Below are positions 22,590 through 33,308 of a DNA stretch of 64,000 bases, piece after piece (position 1 is the first letter of the stretch; the number at the start of each line of letters is the position of its first letter). This DNA comes from Actinomyces glycerinitolerans (GTDB lineage: Bacteria > Actinomycetota > Actinomycetes > Actinomycetales > Actinomycetaceae), in the NCBI RefSeq assembly GCF_900098745.1, contig NZ_FQTT01000016.1:15118-79117 (forward strand), in the 5' to 3' direction. Under the pieces are notes generated by a model. That model had not been told where the DNA came from. It saw only the letters and a list, made by a program, of their open reading frames with translations, and did not search any database. A program made the position numbers and the translations under genes.

Positions 22590-22913
22590 ATGGCAGACGA
22601 CATCCGGGTTCTCCTCGTTTGCGGCACCGGCGCCAGCAGCGGGTTCATGGCGGCGAACATGCGCAAGGCAGTCGCGGCGCACGGCTACAACATCAAGGTG
22701 ACCGCCCGCTCCGAGAGCGAGATCGAGAACTTCATCAACGAAACCGACGTCGTCATGATCGGACCCCACCTGTCCTACGTGTTCGACGACATCGACTCAT
22801 TCGTCGGGGACGCCGACGTCACGGCGATCCTCATGCGTCCGGAGTACTACTCCTCGCTCGACGGTGAGGCAGCGATTCAGCATCTGGTCGACGTGCTCAA
22901 TGAGGACGCCTGA
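22590..22913 (+). CDS. PTS lactose/cellobiose-type EIIB component
   Basis: This 107-residue phosphocarrier has the catalytic Cys11 in the P-loop VCGTGASSGFMA, typical of the lactose/chitobiose family. It passes phosphate from EIIA to the incoming beta-glucoside. A GGAGGAAC site precedes the ATG. The stop overlaps the EIIC start by one base (TGATG), giving tight coupling. Confidence 0.95.
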   Translation: MADDIRVLLVCGTGASSGFMAANMRKAVAAHGYNIKVTARSESEIENFINETDVVMIGPHLSYVFDDIDSFVGDADVTAILMRPEYYSSLDGEAAIQHLVDVLNEDA

Positions 22914-24337
22914 TGGACGCCCTCATCCACTGGCTGGAGACCAGTTTCTCCCCGCGCATGGCCAAGGTGAACAACAACGTCTGGATCGTGTCCATCAAGG
23001 ACGCGATCATGCAGGTGCTGCCGTTCATCCTCGTCGGCTCCGTGTTCGCCATGCTCGCGATCCTCAACGACTACTTCCCGTCACTGCCCAGCTTCTGGAC
23101 GCCGTACGGCTGGACCATGGGCATGCTGTCCCTCCTGGTGAGCTTCCTCATCCCCTTCAACCTGATGGAGAAGCGCAACTTCCGCAAGCAGCGGCTAATT
23201 GCCGGGGGCTGCGGCACCATACTGTTCCTCATCATCATCACCCCGCAGGTGGTGCAGGACGGGGAACCGGGATTCGGCCACTCGGCCCTGGGAGCGGGCG
23301 GCATGTTCATCGCCATTCTGGCGGGCGTGGTAACCGGCGCCATCATGTCCCTGTTCGGCCGGTTCAGCCTGTTCAAGGACGACTCCGTCATCCCCGAGTT
23401 CGTGCGGGCCTGGTTCGACGCGATGATCCCGGTTGCACTGGTGGTCACGCTCGGATGGGTGTGCGTGGACCTGCTGGGGCTGGACGTCTACAACGCGGTG
23501 CTGGCGGTGTTCCGCCCGCTCGCGGGCGTCATTGAATCGCCGTGGGGCTTCCCACTGATGTGCTTCATCTACTGCTTCCTGTACTCCATGGGCATCTCCA
23601 CATGGGTGCTCACCCCCGTCACCACCCCGGTGCTCCTGGCCGCCATTCAGGCGAATATGGCCGGTACCGCGCAGAATCTGGTCACCTCCACGATGCTGTT
23701 CTCCACCTACCTCTGGTTCGGCGGAATCGGCAATACGATGGCGCTCGTAATCATGATGGCCCGTTCCAAGTCGACCCGGTTGAAGGCTCTGGGAAGGGCC
23801 TGCATTCCACCGATGATTGCCAACATCAATGAGCCGGTGGTATTCGGGGCGATCGCCTGGAATCCGGTGCTCATGATCCCCATGTGGCTGCAAGGCGTGA
23901 TCCCGCCGATCATCATCTGGCTGTTCACCAAAACGATCCACTTCGCGCCGATCCCGATGAACCAGTTCGAGCTCTGGTACACCCCCTACCCGTTGGCGAC
24001 CTGGATCACGACTCGGTCCCTGACCGCCATGATTCTCATGCTCGCCGTCTTCGCCGTCTCCGCGGTCATCTGGTACCCGTTCTTCAAGGCTTACGAGCAC
24101 CAGTCCCTATTGAAGGAGGCCGGCGCGGCGCAGGCCGGCGCCAGGAGAGACGAGGCGCCCACGCCGTCGTCGTCCCGCGTATCCCGGCCAGCCCCTAAGG
24201 CGCAGGCAACCCGCGTCACCAAGGCCGAGGAACCTTTACCTGCCACCGCCGCCGCGGAAACGGCGCACACCGGCGTGCGGCGGGGTACCAGGAGACTGAC
24301 CGTTACGAGCAGCAAACCCCGGCCCGAAGGAGACTGA
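22913..24337 (+). CDS. PTS lactose/cellobiose-type EIIC permease
   Basis: This 474-residue membrane permease begins with the amphipathic DALIHWLETSFSPRMAKVNNN, characteristic of CelB-like EIIC. About ten membrane segments follow, with the sugar-binding motif NINEPVVFG near residue 303. A roughly 70-residue Ala/Thr/Arg-rich cytoplasmic tail (after HQSLLKEAGAAQ) exceeds the usual 420-440 residues. It imports and phosphorylates a beta-glucoside, most likely cellobiose, given the GH1 partner downstream. Confidence 0.95.
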   Translation: MDALIHWLETSFSPRMAKVNNNVWIVSIKDAIMQVLPFILVGSVFAMLAILNDYFPSLPSFWTPYGWTMGMLSLLVSFLIPFNLMEKRNFRKQRLIAGGCGTILFLIIITPQVVQDGEPGFGHSALGAGGMFIAILAGVVTGAIMSLFGRFSLFKDDSVIPEFVRAWFDAMIPVALVVTLGWVCVDLLGLDVYNAVLAVFRPLAGVIESPWGFPLMCFIYCFLYSMGISTWVLTPVTTPVLLAAIQANMAGTAQNLVTSTMLFSTYLWFGGIGNTMALVIMMARSKSTRLKALGRACIPPMIANINEPVVFGAIAWNPVLMIPMWLQGVIPPIIIWLFTKTIHFAPIPMNQFELWYTPYPLATWITTRSLTAMILMLAVFAVSAVIWYPFFKAYEHQSLLKEAGAAQAGARRDEAPTPSSSRVSRPAPKAQATRVTKAEEPLPATAAAETAHTGVRRGTRRLTVTSSKPRPEGD

Positions 24338-24340
24338 GCC

Positions 24341-26177
<1,837 letters not shown>

Positions 26178-26242
26178 GTGTGCCTACCACGCAGGCAGGC
26201 GGCGGGCGCGACTGGACGTGTGACCGGGCGCGCCCGCCACTT

Positions 26243-26958
26243 CCGCCGACCTCGGCGGATACTTCTACCGACTTCGGCACGTAACGGGCTCTTCCGGTTT
26301 GGGGATGTGGTGGTTCGCCGGCCGGGTGGGGTGGCGTGCCGAGACCGGCACACGTGACACGCCGAGACCGGCACTTGTGACATTCCGAGGTGATGGCGCC
26401 TTGATGTCCGCGGTGGATCTGGCGCGACGGTTCGTACACTGGCGCTACGGTTCGTACGTTATGATCGACGATTCGTACCCTCTCGTGACGGTTCGGCACC
26501 CAGAGGTACGTACCGTCGTCGGAAGTGCCGAAGCGTGGGTGCCAAGTGACGAACCGTCATGCGAAGTGCCGAACCGTCACCCGGAGTGCACAGGCGAACA
26601 CGCCAGATCCGCGCCTGCGCAGCGGCGCACGCGCGCCCGGGCGCGGCACCAGAAGCACTGAGAATCACCGGCAGGCGCCGCCAACGGCCACCGACCCGGT
26701 CCAATACCCGCATGATCCCAACGATTCCAACGAATCCTCCCCGCAAGCCAACACCGCCCGCCCGACAACACCTTCGGCCCGGCGAAAACGACCTCATCAA
26801 CCCCAAACCCTCCCGAATGCGGAGGGCCTCGGGACGGCGGGGTCATATTCGGCAGACCCGGTACCCATCGACAACAACCACCACTCCGCAACCCCGACCC
26901 CAACCACCACACCCACAAACCGCAAGAGCCGCGTAACTTCCGCCGACCTCGGTGAGGG
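26243..26958. mobile_element. MITE-like element, copy 1 (no transposase)
   Basis: Its ends are long imperfect inverted repeats. The left end, 26246-26319, reads CCGACCTCGGC, CTACCGACTTCGGCACGTAAC, then GGGCTCTTCCGGTTTG. The right end, 26895-26955, carries the complement (CAAACCGCAAGAGCC, GCGTAACTTCCGCCGACCTCGG). The interior holds two direct copies of GCCGAGACCGGCAC-GTGACA (26338-26382), a cluster of GGTTCGTAC / CGAACCGTC inverted motifs (26424-26580), and sequence with no believable gene. Open frames inside are low-complexity and lack ribosome sites. A second copy lies at 63446-63885. It fills most of the 970-bp gap between the glucosidase and thioredoxin. Confidence 0.65.
26487..26578. repeat. 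Palindrome cluster GACGGTTCGGCAC inside element copy 1
   Basis: GACGGTTCGGCAC at 26487-26499 pairs with its exact complement at 26566-26578; a variant (GTGACGAACCGTC) lies between. A GGTACGTACC palindrome is at 26505-26514. The block 26487-26518 is identical over 32 bp to 63621-63652. RNA from either strand would fold strongly. Confidence 0.7.
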
Positions 26959-27150
26959 AGCGCACTCGGGTGGGATGGCCACGCCGGCGGAATACCTCAT
27001 CGGCTAGGACGGTTGTCCCAGGCACCGGCGGTGCGGGACGCGCCGCCGGGGGACGGCTGGACCGCAGTCGTCCGCACAGCCGCACGATCGCACGACCGCG
27101 TGCTCGGCGGACAACACCACCAGCCACCTAAGAACTCGGAAGGAAGCCTC

Positions 27151-27531
27151 ATGGCCCCCAAAGACATCACCGGCGCAGAGTTCAACCAGACCGTACGTGG
27201 CGAGGGCATCACCCTCGTCGACTTCTGGGCCTCCTGGTGCGGCCCGTGCCGCCGCTTCGCGCCGGTATTCGAGAAGGCCGCGGAGAACAACCCGGACATC
27301 ACCTTCGCCAAGGTCGACACCGACGCCGAACGTGATCTCGCCGGCGCCCTGGGCATCTCCTCGATCCCCACGCTGATGGTCTTCCGCGACGACGTGCTCG
27401 TCTACCGCGAGCCCGGCGCCCTGCCCGCGGCCGCGCTCGACTCGCTGATCACCCAGGTCCGCGAACTGGACATGGACGAGATCAAGCGCAAGATCGCCGA
27501 GGAGGAGGCCGCCGCCCCTGCCGAGGCCTGA
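27151..27531 (+). CDS. trxA: Thioredoxin
   Basis: This 126-residue disulphide reductase has the active site FWASWCGPCRR (CGPC at about 32-35), the cis-Pro in SIPTLMVF and a normal thioredoxin fold. A short acidic, Ala-rich tail (IKRKIAEEEAAAPAEA) is extra. The ATG at 27151 follows AAGGAAG. It stands alone and ends at a strong terminator. Confidence 0.95.
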   Translation: MAPKDITGAEFNQTVRGEGITLVDFWASWCGPCRRFAPVFEKAAENNPDITFAKVDTDAERDLAGALGISSIPTLMVFRDDVLVYREPGALPAAALDSLITQVRELDMDEIKRKIAEEEAAAPAEA

Positions 27532-27613
27532 CCGGCGCCGCACGAAGCCCCGGGCAGCCGCCTGGGTGCGCGCTGCCTCCGGCGGATTGAAACCGCCTGG
27601 AATGCCGCTGTAC

Positions 27614-27659
27614 AACCGCCCGACGACGTCGCCTCGAGCCGCGTCGTCGGGCGGTTTTT
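27614..27659 (+). terminator. Rho-independent terminator after thioredoxin
   Basis: A 14-bp GC-rich stem (AACCGCCCGACGAC at 27614-27627 with its complement at 27643-27656) ends in TTTTT at 27655-27659. It is the clearest intrinsic terminator in the window. Confidence 0.9.
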
Positions 27660-27748
27660 CAACGCTCTGGGCATTGCGGATCCGCTCAGGTTTCCTCACG
27701 AGCGATAAGCCCTACCGTTCGAACTATCGTGATTGTAAACTTCAAGCC

Positions 27749-28243
27749 ATGAGCAAGCACCAAGTCAAGAACCCAGCCGTCATCCCCGCCTTCACCGCCT
27801 CCGAGTCCCTCGCGGCCGACCTGCAGCGCGCCCTGGTGGACATCACCGCGCTCAGCCTCGTCGGCAAGCAGGTCCACTGGAACCTGGTCGGTCCCAACTT
27901 CCGCGACCTGCACCTGAACCTGGACGAGGTTGTCGACATCGCCCGCGAGGGCTCCGACGAGCTCGCCGAGCGCATGCGCGCCATCAATGCCTTCCCCGAC
28001 GGCCGCCCCGGCACCGTCGCCTCGCAGACCACCGTCCCGGAGGCGCCCGAGGGAGCCGTCATCACCGCCGACGCCGTGGACTACATCGTGTCCGCCATCA
28101 ACGCCGTGGTCACCACCCTGCGTGACATCCACGACGCCGTCGACGAGGCCGACCCCTCCTCCTCCGGCATCCTGGAGGACTACACCCAGCGCCTGGAGCA
28201 GCAGAGCTGGTTCCTGTCCGCTCAGAACTACTCCGCCAACTGA
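27749..28243 (+). CDS. dps: Dps-family ferritin-like protein
   Basis: This 164-residue DNA-protection/iron-storage protein has the Dps ferroxidase residues in LVGKQVHWNLVG and FRDLHLNLDEVVDIAREGSDELAERM, with the His, Asp and Glu that form intersubunit iron sites. It oxidises Fe(II) with peroxide and stores it in a 12-mer. The ATG at 27749 gives the natural N-terminus (SKHQVKNP). No clear ribosome site precedes it, so the mRNA may be leaderless or have a weak site. It stands alone between the thioredoxin terminator and the macrodomain gene. Confidence 0.93.
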   Translation: MSKHQVKNPAVIPAFTASESLAADLQRALVDITALSLVGKQVHWNLVGPNFRDLHLNLDEVVDIAREGSDELAERMRAINAFPDGRPGTVASQTTVPEAPEGAVITADAVDYIVSAINAVVTTLRDIHDAVDEADPSSSGILEDYTQRLEQQSWFLSAQNYSAN

Positions 28244-28300
28244 TTCGGGCTGCGGCGCGAGCCACCGCCAATCGCGCGGCGCCGCGCCTAACCTGAGCGC

Positions 28301-29197
28301 ATGCCGCACGCCCCCACCGCCGACGTCGCCCGCCTGCAACGCCTCACCCGGCACTTCGCCACCGAGGCCGTCCAGGCCGGCGACGTCGCCGCATTCCCGC
28401 CGCCCGCCGCCCTCGCCGAACTCCCGCCCGTGGAGCTGCGGCGGCTGCTGGACGGGCTGCTCACCATCCGCCCGCCCCGCGAGATCCCCGACGACGACGT
28501 CCGGGAGGACCTGGACGAGATGCTCGCCGCCGAGGCCGCCCAGCGCGTGCACGACGCCGGTGCCCCCGACGCCCTGAGCCTGCCCATCCTGGCCGCCACT
28601 CACGGGGTGACCGGCAGGCTCGGCGAGCACGTCGCCCTGTGGCGCGGCGACCTGACGACCCTGCGCGCCGGCGCGATCGTCAACGCCGCCAACGCGCAGC
28701 TGCTGGGCTGCTTCGTCCCCGGGCACACCTGCATCGACAACGTGATCCACGCCGTCGCCGGCCCCGGCCTGCGCGCCGAATGCGCCGCCTACATGGACGC
28801 CCGCGACGGTCGCCCGGAGGAGACCGGCCGCGCGCTGCTCACCGCCGGCTACCACCTGCCCGCCGCGCACGTGGTTCACACCGTCGGCCCGATCGTCGAC
28901 GGCGGCCACCCCACCGACGCCGACCGCGCCCTGCTGGCCTCCTGCTACCGGAGCGTGTTGGACGCCGTGGACGACGCCGGCCTGGACTCCGTGGGCCTGT
29001 GCTCGGTGTCCACCGGCGTCTTCGGCTACCCCAAGGACGAGGCCGCGCCGCTCGTGCTGGACACCCTGGAGGACTGGCTGCGTGCGCACCCCGAATCCGA
29101 GCTGCGGATCGTCATCTGCGCCTTCGCCGACGTTGACGTCGCCGCCTACGAGGCCGCGCTCGCCGGCCGGGGCGGGAGCGGGGCTCAGCACTCGTAG
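28301..29197 (+). CDS. Zinc-dependent macrodomain ADP-ribosyl hydrolase
   Basis: A roughly 110-residue helical N-terminal domain (ARLQRLTRHFATEAV) precedes a macrodomain with the ADP-ribose loop IVNAANAQLLG. The zinc motif is GCFVPGHTCIDN (Cys-x5-His-x-Cys), and the diphosphate loop is SVSTGVFGYPKDEAA. This is the architecture of the bacterial Zn-Macro proteins that remove ADP-ribose from protein side chains and usually sit beside a SirTM sirtuin and a lipoate-carrier gene. No such partners are here. Its last 13 bp overlap the convergent PspC gene. Confidence 0.9.
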   Translation: MPHAPTADVARLQRLTRHFATEAVQAGDVAAFPPPAALAELPPVELRRLLDGLLTIRPPREIPDDDVREDLDEMLAAEAAQRVHDAGAPDALSLPILAATHGVTGRLGEHVALWRGDLTTLRAGAIVNAANAQLLGCFVPGHTCIDNVIHAVAGPGLRAECAAYMDARDGRPEETGRALLTAGYHLPAAHVVHTVGPIVDGGHPTDADRALLASCYRSVLDAVDDAGLDSVGLCSVSTGVFGYPKDEAAPLVLDTLEDWLRAHPESELRIVICAFADVDVAAYEAALAGRGGSGAQHS

Positions 29198-29442
29198 GGG
29201 CCGGGCATGAGCACCCAGGCGGTTACGTAGACGACCCACATCGGGCCCGGCAGCACCGCCAGGGCCAGCGTTGCCAGCCGCACCAGCGTGGGGCTCACGC
29301 CCCAGTACTCGGCCAGTCCGCCGCACACGCCCGCCACCATGCGCCGGTAGGACCGCCGCGGCAGCCGTGAGCGCCACGACTCGGTGCGCCGAGAGAAGGA
29401 CCGCTTGCGGTCGTAGGGGTTGGTCGGACGCTGCTGTGTCAT
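29185..29442 (-). CDS. PspC-domain membrane protein
   Basis: This is an 85-residue protein. An Arg-rich cytoplasmic start (RKRSFSRRTESWRSRLPRRSYRR) leads to the PspC motif MVAGVCGGLAEYWGVSPTLVRL and a hydrophobic helix (ALAVLPGPMWVVYVTAWVLM). PspC proteins are small envelope-stress membrane proteins. The ATG at 29442 is chosen because the PspC core then sits at the usual distance from the N-terminus. It stands alone, convergent with the macrodomain gene. Confidence 0.85.
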   Translation of the reverse strand: MTQQRPTNPYDRKRSFSRRTESWRSRLPRRSYRRMVAGVCGGLAEYWGVSPTLVRLATLALAVLPGPMWVVYVTAWVLMPGPYEC

Positions 29443-29522
29443 GCTGCCAGCCTGCCGGGTCCGGCCGGCTTCCGGTATCCGGGAGCACCCCGGTGCCACC
29501 CCGGTTTTGGCAGCTCGGTGGA

Positions 29523-29640
29523 CCCCTTAGGCGCGGTTGGACCGCCCACACGCGGTTGGACCCCTGTAGCCGGCGGCTACCGCGGTCCACCGGGGGAATA
29601 GGGGTCCACCGGGGGAATAGCGGTCCAACTGGCTTTAGTT
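29523..29640. repeat. GGTTGGACC / GGTCCACCGGGGGAATAG repeat cluster
   Basis: GCGGTTGGACC occurs twice, followed by two direct copies of GGTCCACCGGGGGAATAG and a final CGGTCCAACTGG. The halves are complementary to each other, so the strip can fold. It abuts the hemL stop and could act as an mRNA 3' end for that convergent operon. The same motif is at the very start of the window. Confidence 0.55.
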
Positions 29641-31056
29641 GGGGCGCGCGGAGGCCGCCGCCCGGGCGGCCGCCGGTGCCGCCGCCGCGATGCGCTCGAC
29701 CTCGGCGTCGCCGTGCGCGGCCGAAACGAACCAGGCCTCGAACACGCTCGGCGGCAGCGCCACCCCGGCGTCGAGGAAGGCGTGGAAGAACGGGGCGAAG
29801 CGCCACGTCTCCTGGGCGCGGGCGGCGTCATAGTCGCGTACGCCCTCCGCGGCGGCCGCGGGGCCGAACATGATCGAAAACAGCGAGCCGGAGTACTGCA
29901 CCCGGTGCGGCACCCCCTCATCCTCCAGGGCGGCGCCGACGATCGCCCCGATCTCGCGGGCGCGGTGCGCGACCGTGGAGTACACGCCATCATCGGCCAG
30001 GGCGAGTGTGGCCAGGCCGGCGGCCGTCGCCAGCGGATTCCCGGACAGGGTGCCCGCCTGATAGACGGGACCGAGCGGCGCCAGCAACTCCATCACGTCG
30101 GCGCGGCCGCCCACGGCCGCCAGCGGTATGCCGCCCCCGATCACCTTCCCGAAGGTGAACAGGTCTGGCACCCAGGCCGCCCGCTCGCGCCAGTTGGCGT
30201 CGTTCCCGTCCGGGCCGCCGGGCCAGGAGGGTGAGGGCTGCGTGCGAGCACCCGGATCGACCACCTCCGCCTCCCAGCCGTCGACCGCCTCCAGGCCCCA
30301 GAATCCCGCCGGACCCACCCGAAAGCCGGAGAGCACCTCGTCGGCGATCATCAGGGCGCCGTGCTCCGCCGTCACCCGGCGGATGGCCACGTTGAAGCCG
30401 GGCGCGGGCGGAACCACGCCCATATTCGCCGGCGCCGGCTCGGTGATGACCGCGGCGATCTCCTCCCCGCGGGCGGCGAAGCACGCCTCCAGGGCGTCCA
30501 CGTCGTTGTACGGCAGGACCAGCGTTTGCGCGGCCACCGCCTCCGGCACTCCGGCAGAACCCGGAAGCCCGCCCGTGGCCACGCCCGAGCCGGCCGCCGA
30601 CAGCAGGCCGTCGCTGTGACCGTGGTAGCAGCCGGCGAACTTCACCACCAGGTCGCGGCCCGTGGCGCCGCGCGCCAACCGCACCGCGGTCATGGTCGCC
30701 TCGGTGCCGGTGGACACCAGCCGCAGCCGCTCCACCGGCGGCACCCGGCGCCGCACCGCCTCGGCCAACTCGGTCTCCGCGGCGGTGGGCGCCCCGAAGG
30801 ACAGTCCCCGGGCGGCAGCCGCCTGCACCGCCGCCACCACCTCCGAATGGGCGTGGCCGAGCAGCGCCGGCCCCCAGGATCCGACCAGGTCCACGTACTC
30901 GCGCCCCTCGGCGTCAGTAACGCGCGCGCCGTGGGCGCTGGTGATGAAGGCGGGCGTGCCGCCCACCGAGCCGAAGGCGCGCACCGGGGAGTCCACGCCG
31001 CCGGGGATAACGGCGTGGGCGGCGGCGAACAGGTCGGCATTGGTGGCTGACGGCAT
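29635..31056 (-). CDS. hemL: Glutamate-1-semialdehyde 2,1-aminomutase
   Basis: This PLP enzyme makes 5-aminolevulinate from glutamate-1-semialdehyde, the product of HemA at 37588. The start [22 protein letters not shown] is typical, STGTEATM binds the cofactor phosphate, and the PLP lysine is in [12 protein letters not shown]. It has 473 residues, about 40 more than usual, through a loop near [16 protein letters not shown]. It is the last gene of the minus-strand heme cluster, separated from hemB by 219 bp with its own possible control region. Confidence 0.96.
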   Translation of the reverse strand: MPSATNADLFAAAHAVIPGGVDSPVRAFGSVGGTPAFITSAHGARVTDAEGREYVDLVGSWGPALLGHAHSEVVAAVQAAAARGLSFGAPTAAETELAEAVRRRVPPVERLRLVSTGTEATMTAVRLARGATGRDLVVKFAGCYHGHSDGLLSAAGSGVATGGLPGSAGVPEAVAAQTLVLPYNDVDALEACFAARGEEIAAVITEPAPANMGVVPPAPGFNVAIRRVTAEHGALMIADEVLSGFRVGPAGFWGLEAVDGWEAEVVDPGARTQPSPSWPGGPDGNDANWRERAAWVPDLFTFGKVIGGGIPLAAVGGRADVMELLAPLGPVYQAGTLSGNPLATAAGLATLALADDGVYSTVAHRAREIGAIVGAALEDEGVPHRVQYSGSLFSIMFGPAAAAEGVRDYDAARAQETWRFAPFFHAFLDAGVALPPSVFEAWFVSAAHGDAEVERIAAAAPAAARAAASARPN

Positions 31057-31141
31057 ATGGGCTCCTGAGCTGGTTGCGGTCTAGGTCGGTTGCCTGGCGG
31101 CAGCCTACGGCCTTATTTGGCTCCGCCAAGATGATGAAACT

Positions 31142-31271
31142 GTCCATCGGTGACCACTTTGAGCCAGTGATCCGCAATGGATCGCGGCAATAATGGCTTA
31201 ATTCCGGGGAAAACGTGCTCGCTGCCGGGGGTGCGCCCGCGGCCGAATCGTCAAAGTGGGCACCGATGGAC
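31142..31271. repeat. 21-bp inverted repeat between hemB and hemL
   Basis: Arms at 31142-31162 (begins GTCCATCGGTGACCAC) and 31251-31271 (the complement with one mismatch) enclose 88 bp. They fill most of the 219-bp hemB-hemL gap, and the outer arm ends 5 bp from the hemB stop. Possible roles are a paired operator, an RNA processing hairpin, or the ends of a small insertion. Confidence 0.7.
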
Positions 31272-31275
31272 ACTT

Positions 31276-32370
31276 TCACCGCTGCGCGTGCAGTCGCTCG
31301 GCCACCTCGCGCGCCCAGTAGGTCAGCACGCAGTCCGCGCCGGCGCGCACGATCCCCAGCAGCGACTCCATGATGACGCGCTCGCGGTCGATCCAGCCGT
31401 TGGCGGCGGCCGCCTCCACCATCGCGTACTCGCCGCTGACCTGGTAGGCGGCCACCGGCACCGGGCTGGCCGCGGCCACGTCCGCCAGCACGTCCAGGTA
31501 GGGGCCGGCCGGCTTGACCATCACCACGTCGGCGCCCTGCTCCACATCCAGCAGCACCTCCCGCAGCCCCTCGCGGCGGTTGGCGGGATCCTGCTGGTAG
31601 GTGCGCCGATCACCCTTGAGGGTGGAGCCGACCGCCTCCCGGAACGGCCCGAAGTAGGCGGAGGCGTACTTGGCCGAGTAGGCCAGGATGGTGACGTCGT
31701 CATGCCCGGTGGCGTCCAGGGCGGCGCGGATCGCCGCCACCTGCCCGTCCATCATGCCGGAGGGGGAGACCATGTGCGCCCCGGCCTCCGCCTGGGAGAC
31801 GGCCATCGCCTGGTAGAGGGCGAGCGTGGAGTCGTTGTCGATCTCACCGGCGCGGGGGTCCCCGTCGTGCCGCACCAGACCGCAGTGGCCGTGGGAGCTG
31901 AACTCGTCCAGGCAGGTGTCGGCGCACACCACCAGCGCGTCCCCGACCTCCGCGCGCACCGCGGCCACCGCCCGGTTGAGGATGCCGTCCTCGGCCCACG
32001 CCTGTGAGCCGGTCGCGTCGCGCGTGGCGGGCACCCCGAACAGGTCGATGGCGCCCACGCCCGCCTCGGCGCAGGCGGCGGCCTCCCGCCGGATCGAGTC
32101 CAGCGTGTGCTGGACGACGCCGGGCATGGCACCGATCGGGGTGGGCTCACCGATGTCCTCGCGTACGAAGGCCGGCAGGATCAGCTGGGCGGGGTCGATG
32201 CGGGTCTCGGCCACCAGCCCGCGCAGGGCCGGCGTGCGCCGCAGGCGCCGGGGGCGGACGGTCGGGATGGCGGGTGCGGGCACGCCCCGCGAGGTGAGCA
32301 GGTCGGCGGCCGGGGAGGTGGCGGGGTTGCGCGGGTCGGGCAGGGGCAAGGCGGATGTTGTCTGGGTCAT
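31276..32370 (-). CDS. hemB: Delta-aminolevulinic acid dehydratase (porphobilinogen synthase)
   Basis: This enzyme condenses two aminolevulinates to porphobilinogen. It has a zinc-type cysteine cluster ([16 protein letters not shown]), the two active-site lysines ([15 protein letters not shown] and [11 protein letters not shown]), and about 364 residues, some 35 longer at the N-terminus than usual. The ATG at 32370 is preferred over one 21 bp upstream because AGGAGG lies between them. It is 47 bp behind hemD in the same operon. Confidence 0.97.
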   Translation of the reverse strand: MTQTTSALPLPDPRNPATSPAADLLTSRGVPAPAIPTVRPRRLRRTPALRGLVAETRIDPAQLILPAFVREDIGEPTPIGAMPGVVQHTLDSIRREAAACAEAGVGAIDLFGVPATRDATGSQAWAEDGILNRAVAAVRAEVGDALVVCADTCLDEFSSHGHCGLVRHDGDPRAGEIDNDSTLALYQAMAVSQAEAGAHMVSPSGMMDGQVAAIRAALDATGHDDVTILAYSAKYASAYFGPFREAVGSTLKGDRRTYQQDPANRREGLREVLLDVEQGADVVMVKPAGPYLDVLADVAAASPVPVAAYQVSGEYAMVEAAAANGWIDRERVIMESLLGIVRAGADCVLTYWAREVAERLHAQR

Positions 32371-32417
32371 TGCAGCAGCCTCCTCAGGCATGCGGGCGAG
32401 TGGTGGAGGATGTGATT

Positions 32418-33308
32418 TCAGTGTGGTGGATCCGGCAGCGTCGTGGCTAAGGCGTCGCGGATCGCCTCCGGGGTCGGGCGGGCCGCCACCGCGTCCACGC
32501 GCAGTCCGGCAGCGCGCGCGGCCGCGGCGGTCGGGGCGCCGATGGCGACCACGCGCGTGGCGGGCGGAGGCGGCCCGGCCAGGCCGACCAGAGCCCGTGT
32601 GGAGGAGCCGGCCACCAGCACCACCGCGTCAAAACCGCCGCCCGCCCACTCGGCGGCGAACCCCTCCGGCAGGTCGGCGGCGGGGACCGGCTCCATGGTG
32701 TAGGCGGGCACGGCATCGACCTGCCAGCCGGCCGCGGCCAGGCCTTCCCGCAATACGGGTGAGGACAGCGCCGAACCCGGCAGCAGCAGGCGGCGACCGG
32801 ATGCGCCCGCCGCGCGGCCGGGGCCCCGGCTCAACTGGGGCAGCTCCAGCAGGGCGGCACCACTGCCCGCGGCGATGAGGTCGGGCTCGCGACCCAGTTG
32901 CTCCCGCACGGCTTGGGCCGTGCCCGCCCCGACGACGGCGAGTCCGGTGTGCATGGGCGCGTCGCCCGGCCGCCCGGTGTCACCGGGGGACAGGGCCGCG
33001 TCGTCGGCCTTCGCGCGGGCAGGGGTCTTTTCACGGCCGCTCAAGGAGCCCAGGGCGAAGAAGTCCAGGGTGCGCGCCGAGGTCAGCACCACCCAGGCGT
33101 AGCGGCCGGCCGCCAGCTGTGCGACGGCGCGCATGCGGGGCTCGGCCGGCCCGGCGACGGCGCGGGTGACTCCCACGCACAGCACCCGCGCGCCCGCAGC
33201 CACCAGTTCGGCGGCGATGGCGTCGCCGGGCTTGGCGCGCGGCAACAGGATGCGCCGCCCGGCCAGAGGGGTGGTTGCGGAGCCCGGCGCGGCGGTCTTC
33301 GGGCTCAT
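32418..33308 (-). CDS. hemD: Uroporphyrinogen-III synthase
   Basis: This 296-residue protein has the two-lobed HemD pattern: [21 protein letters not shown] at the start, [15 protein letters not shown], then a second lobe ending in the typical [15 protein letters not shown] and [23 protein letters not shown]. It closes and inverts ring D of hydroxymethylbilane. HemD sequences are poorly conserved, but its position (ATGA overlap with hemC) makes the call firm. Confidence 0.93.
   Translation of the reverse strand: MSPKTAAPGSATTPLAGRRILLPRAKPGDAIAAELVAAGARVLCVGVTRAVAGPAEPRMRAVAQLAAGRYAWVVLTSARTLDFFALGSLSGREKTPARAKADDAALSPGDTGRPGDAPMHTGLAVVGAGTAQAVREQLGREPDLIAAGSGAALLELPQLSRGPGRAAGASGRRLLLPGSALSSPVLREGLAAAGWQVDAVPAYTMEPVPAADLPEGFAAEWAGGGFDAVVLVAGSSTRALVGLAGPPPPATRVVAIGAPTAAAARAAGLRVDAVAARPTPEAIRDALATTLPDPPH

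Noticed and set aside
26299-27007. Overlapping open frames of 80-160 codons in the element between the glucosidase and thioredoxin
   Set aside because: They are low-complexity Pro/Thr/Arg sequence without ribosome sites or family motifs, run through the inverted repeats, and have no counterpart in element copy 2.
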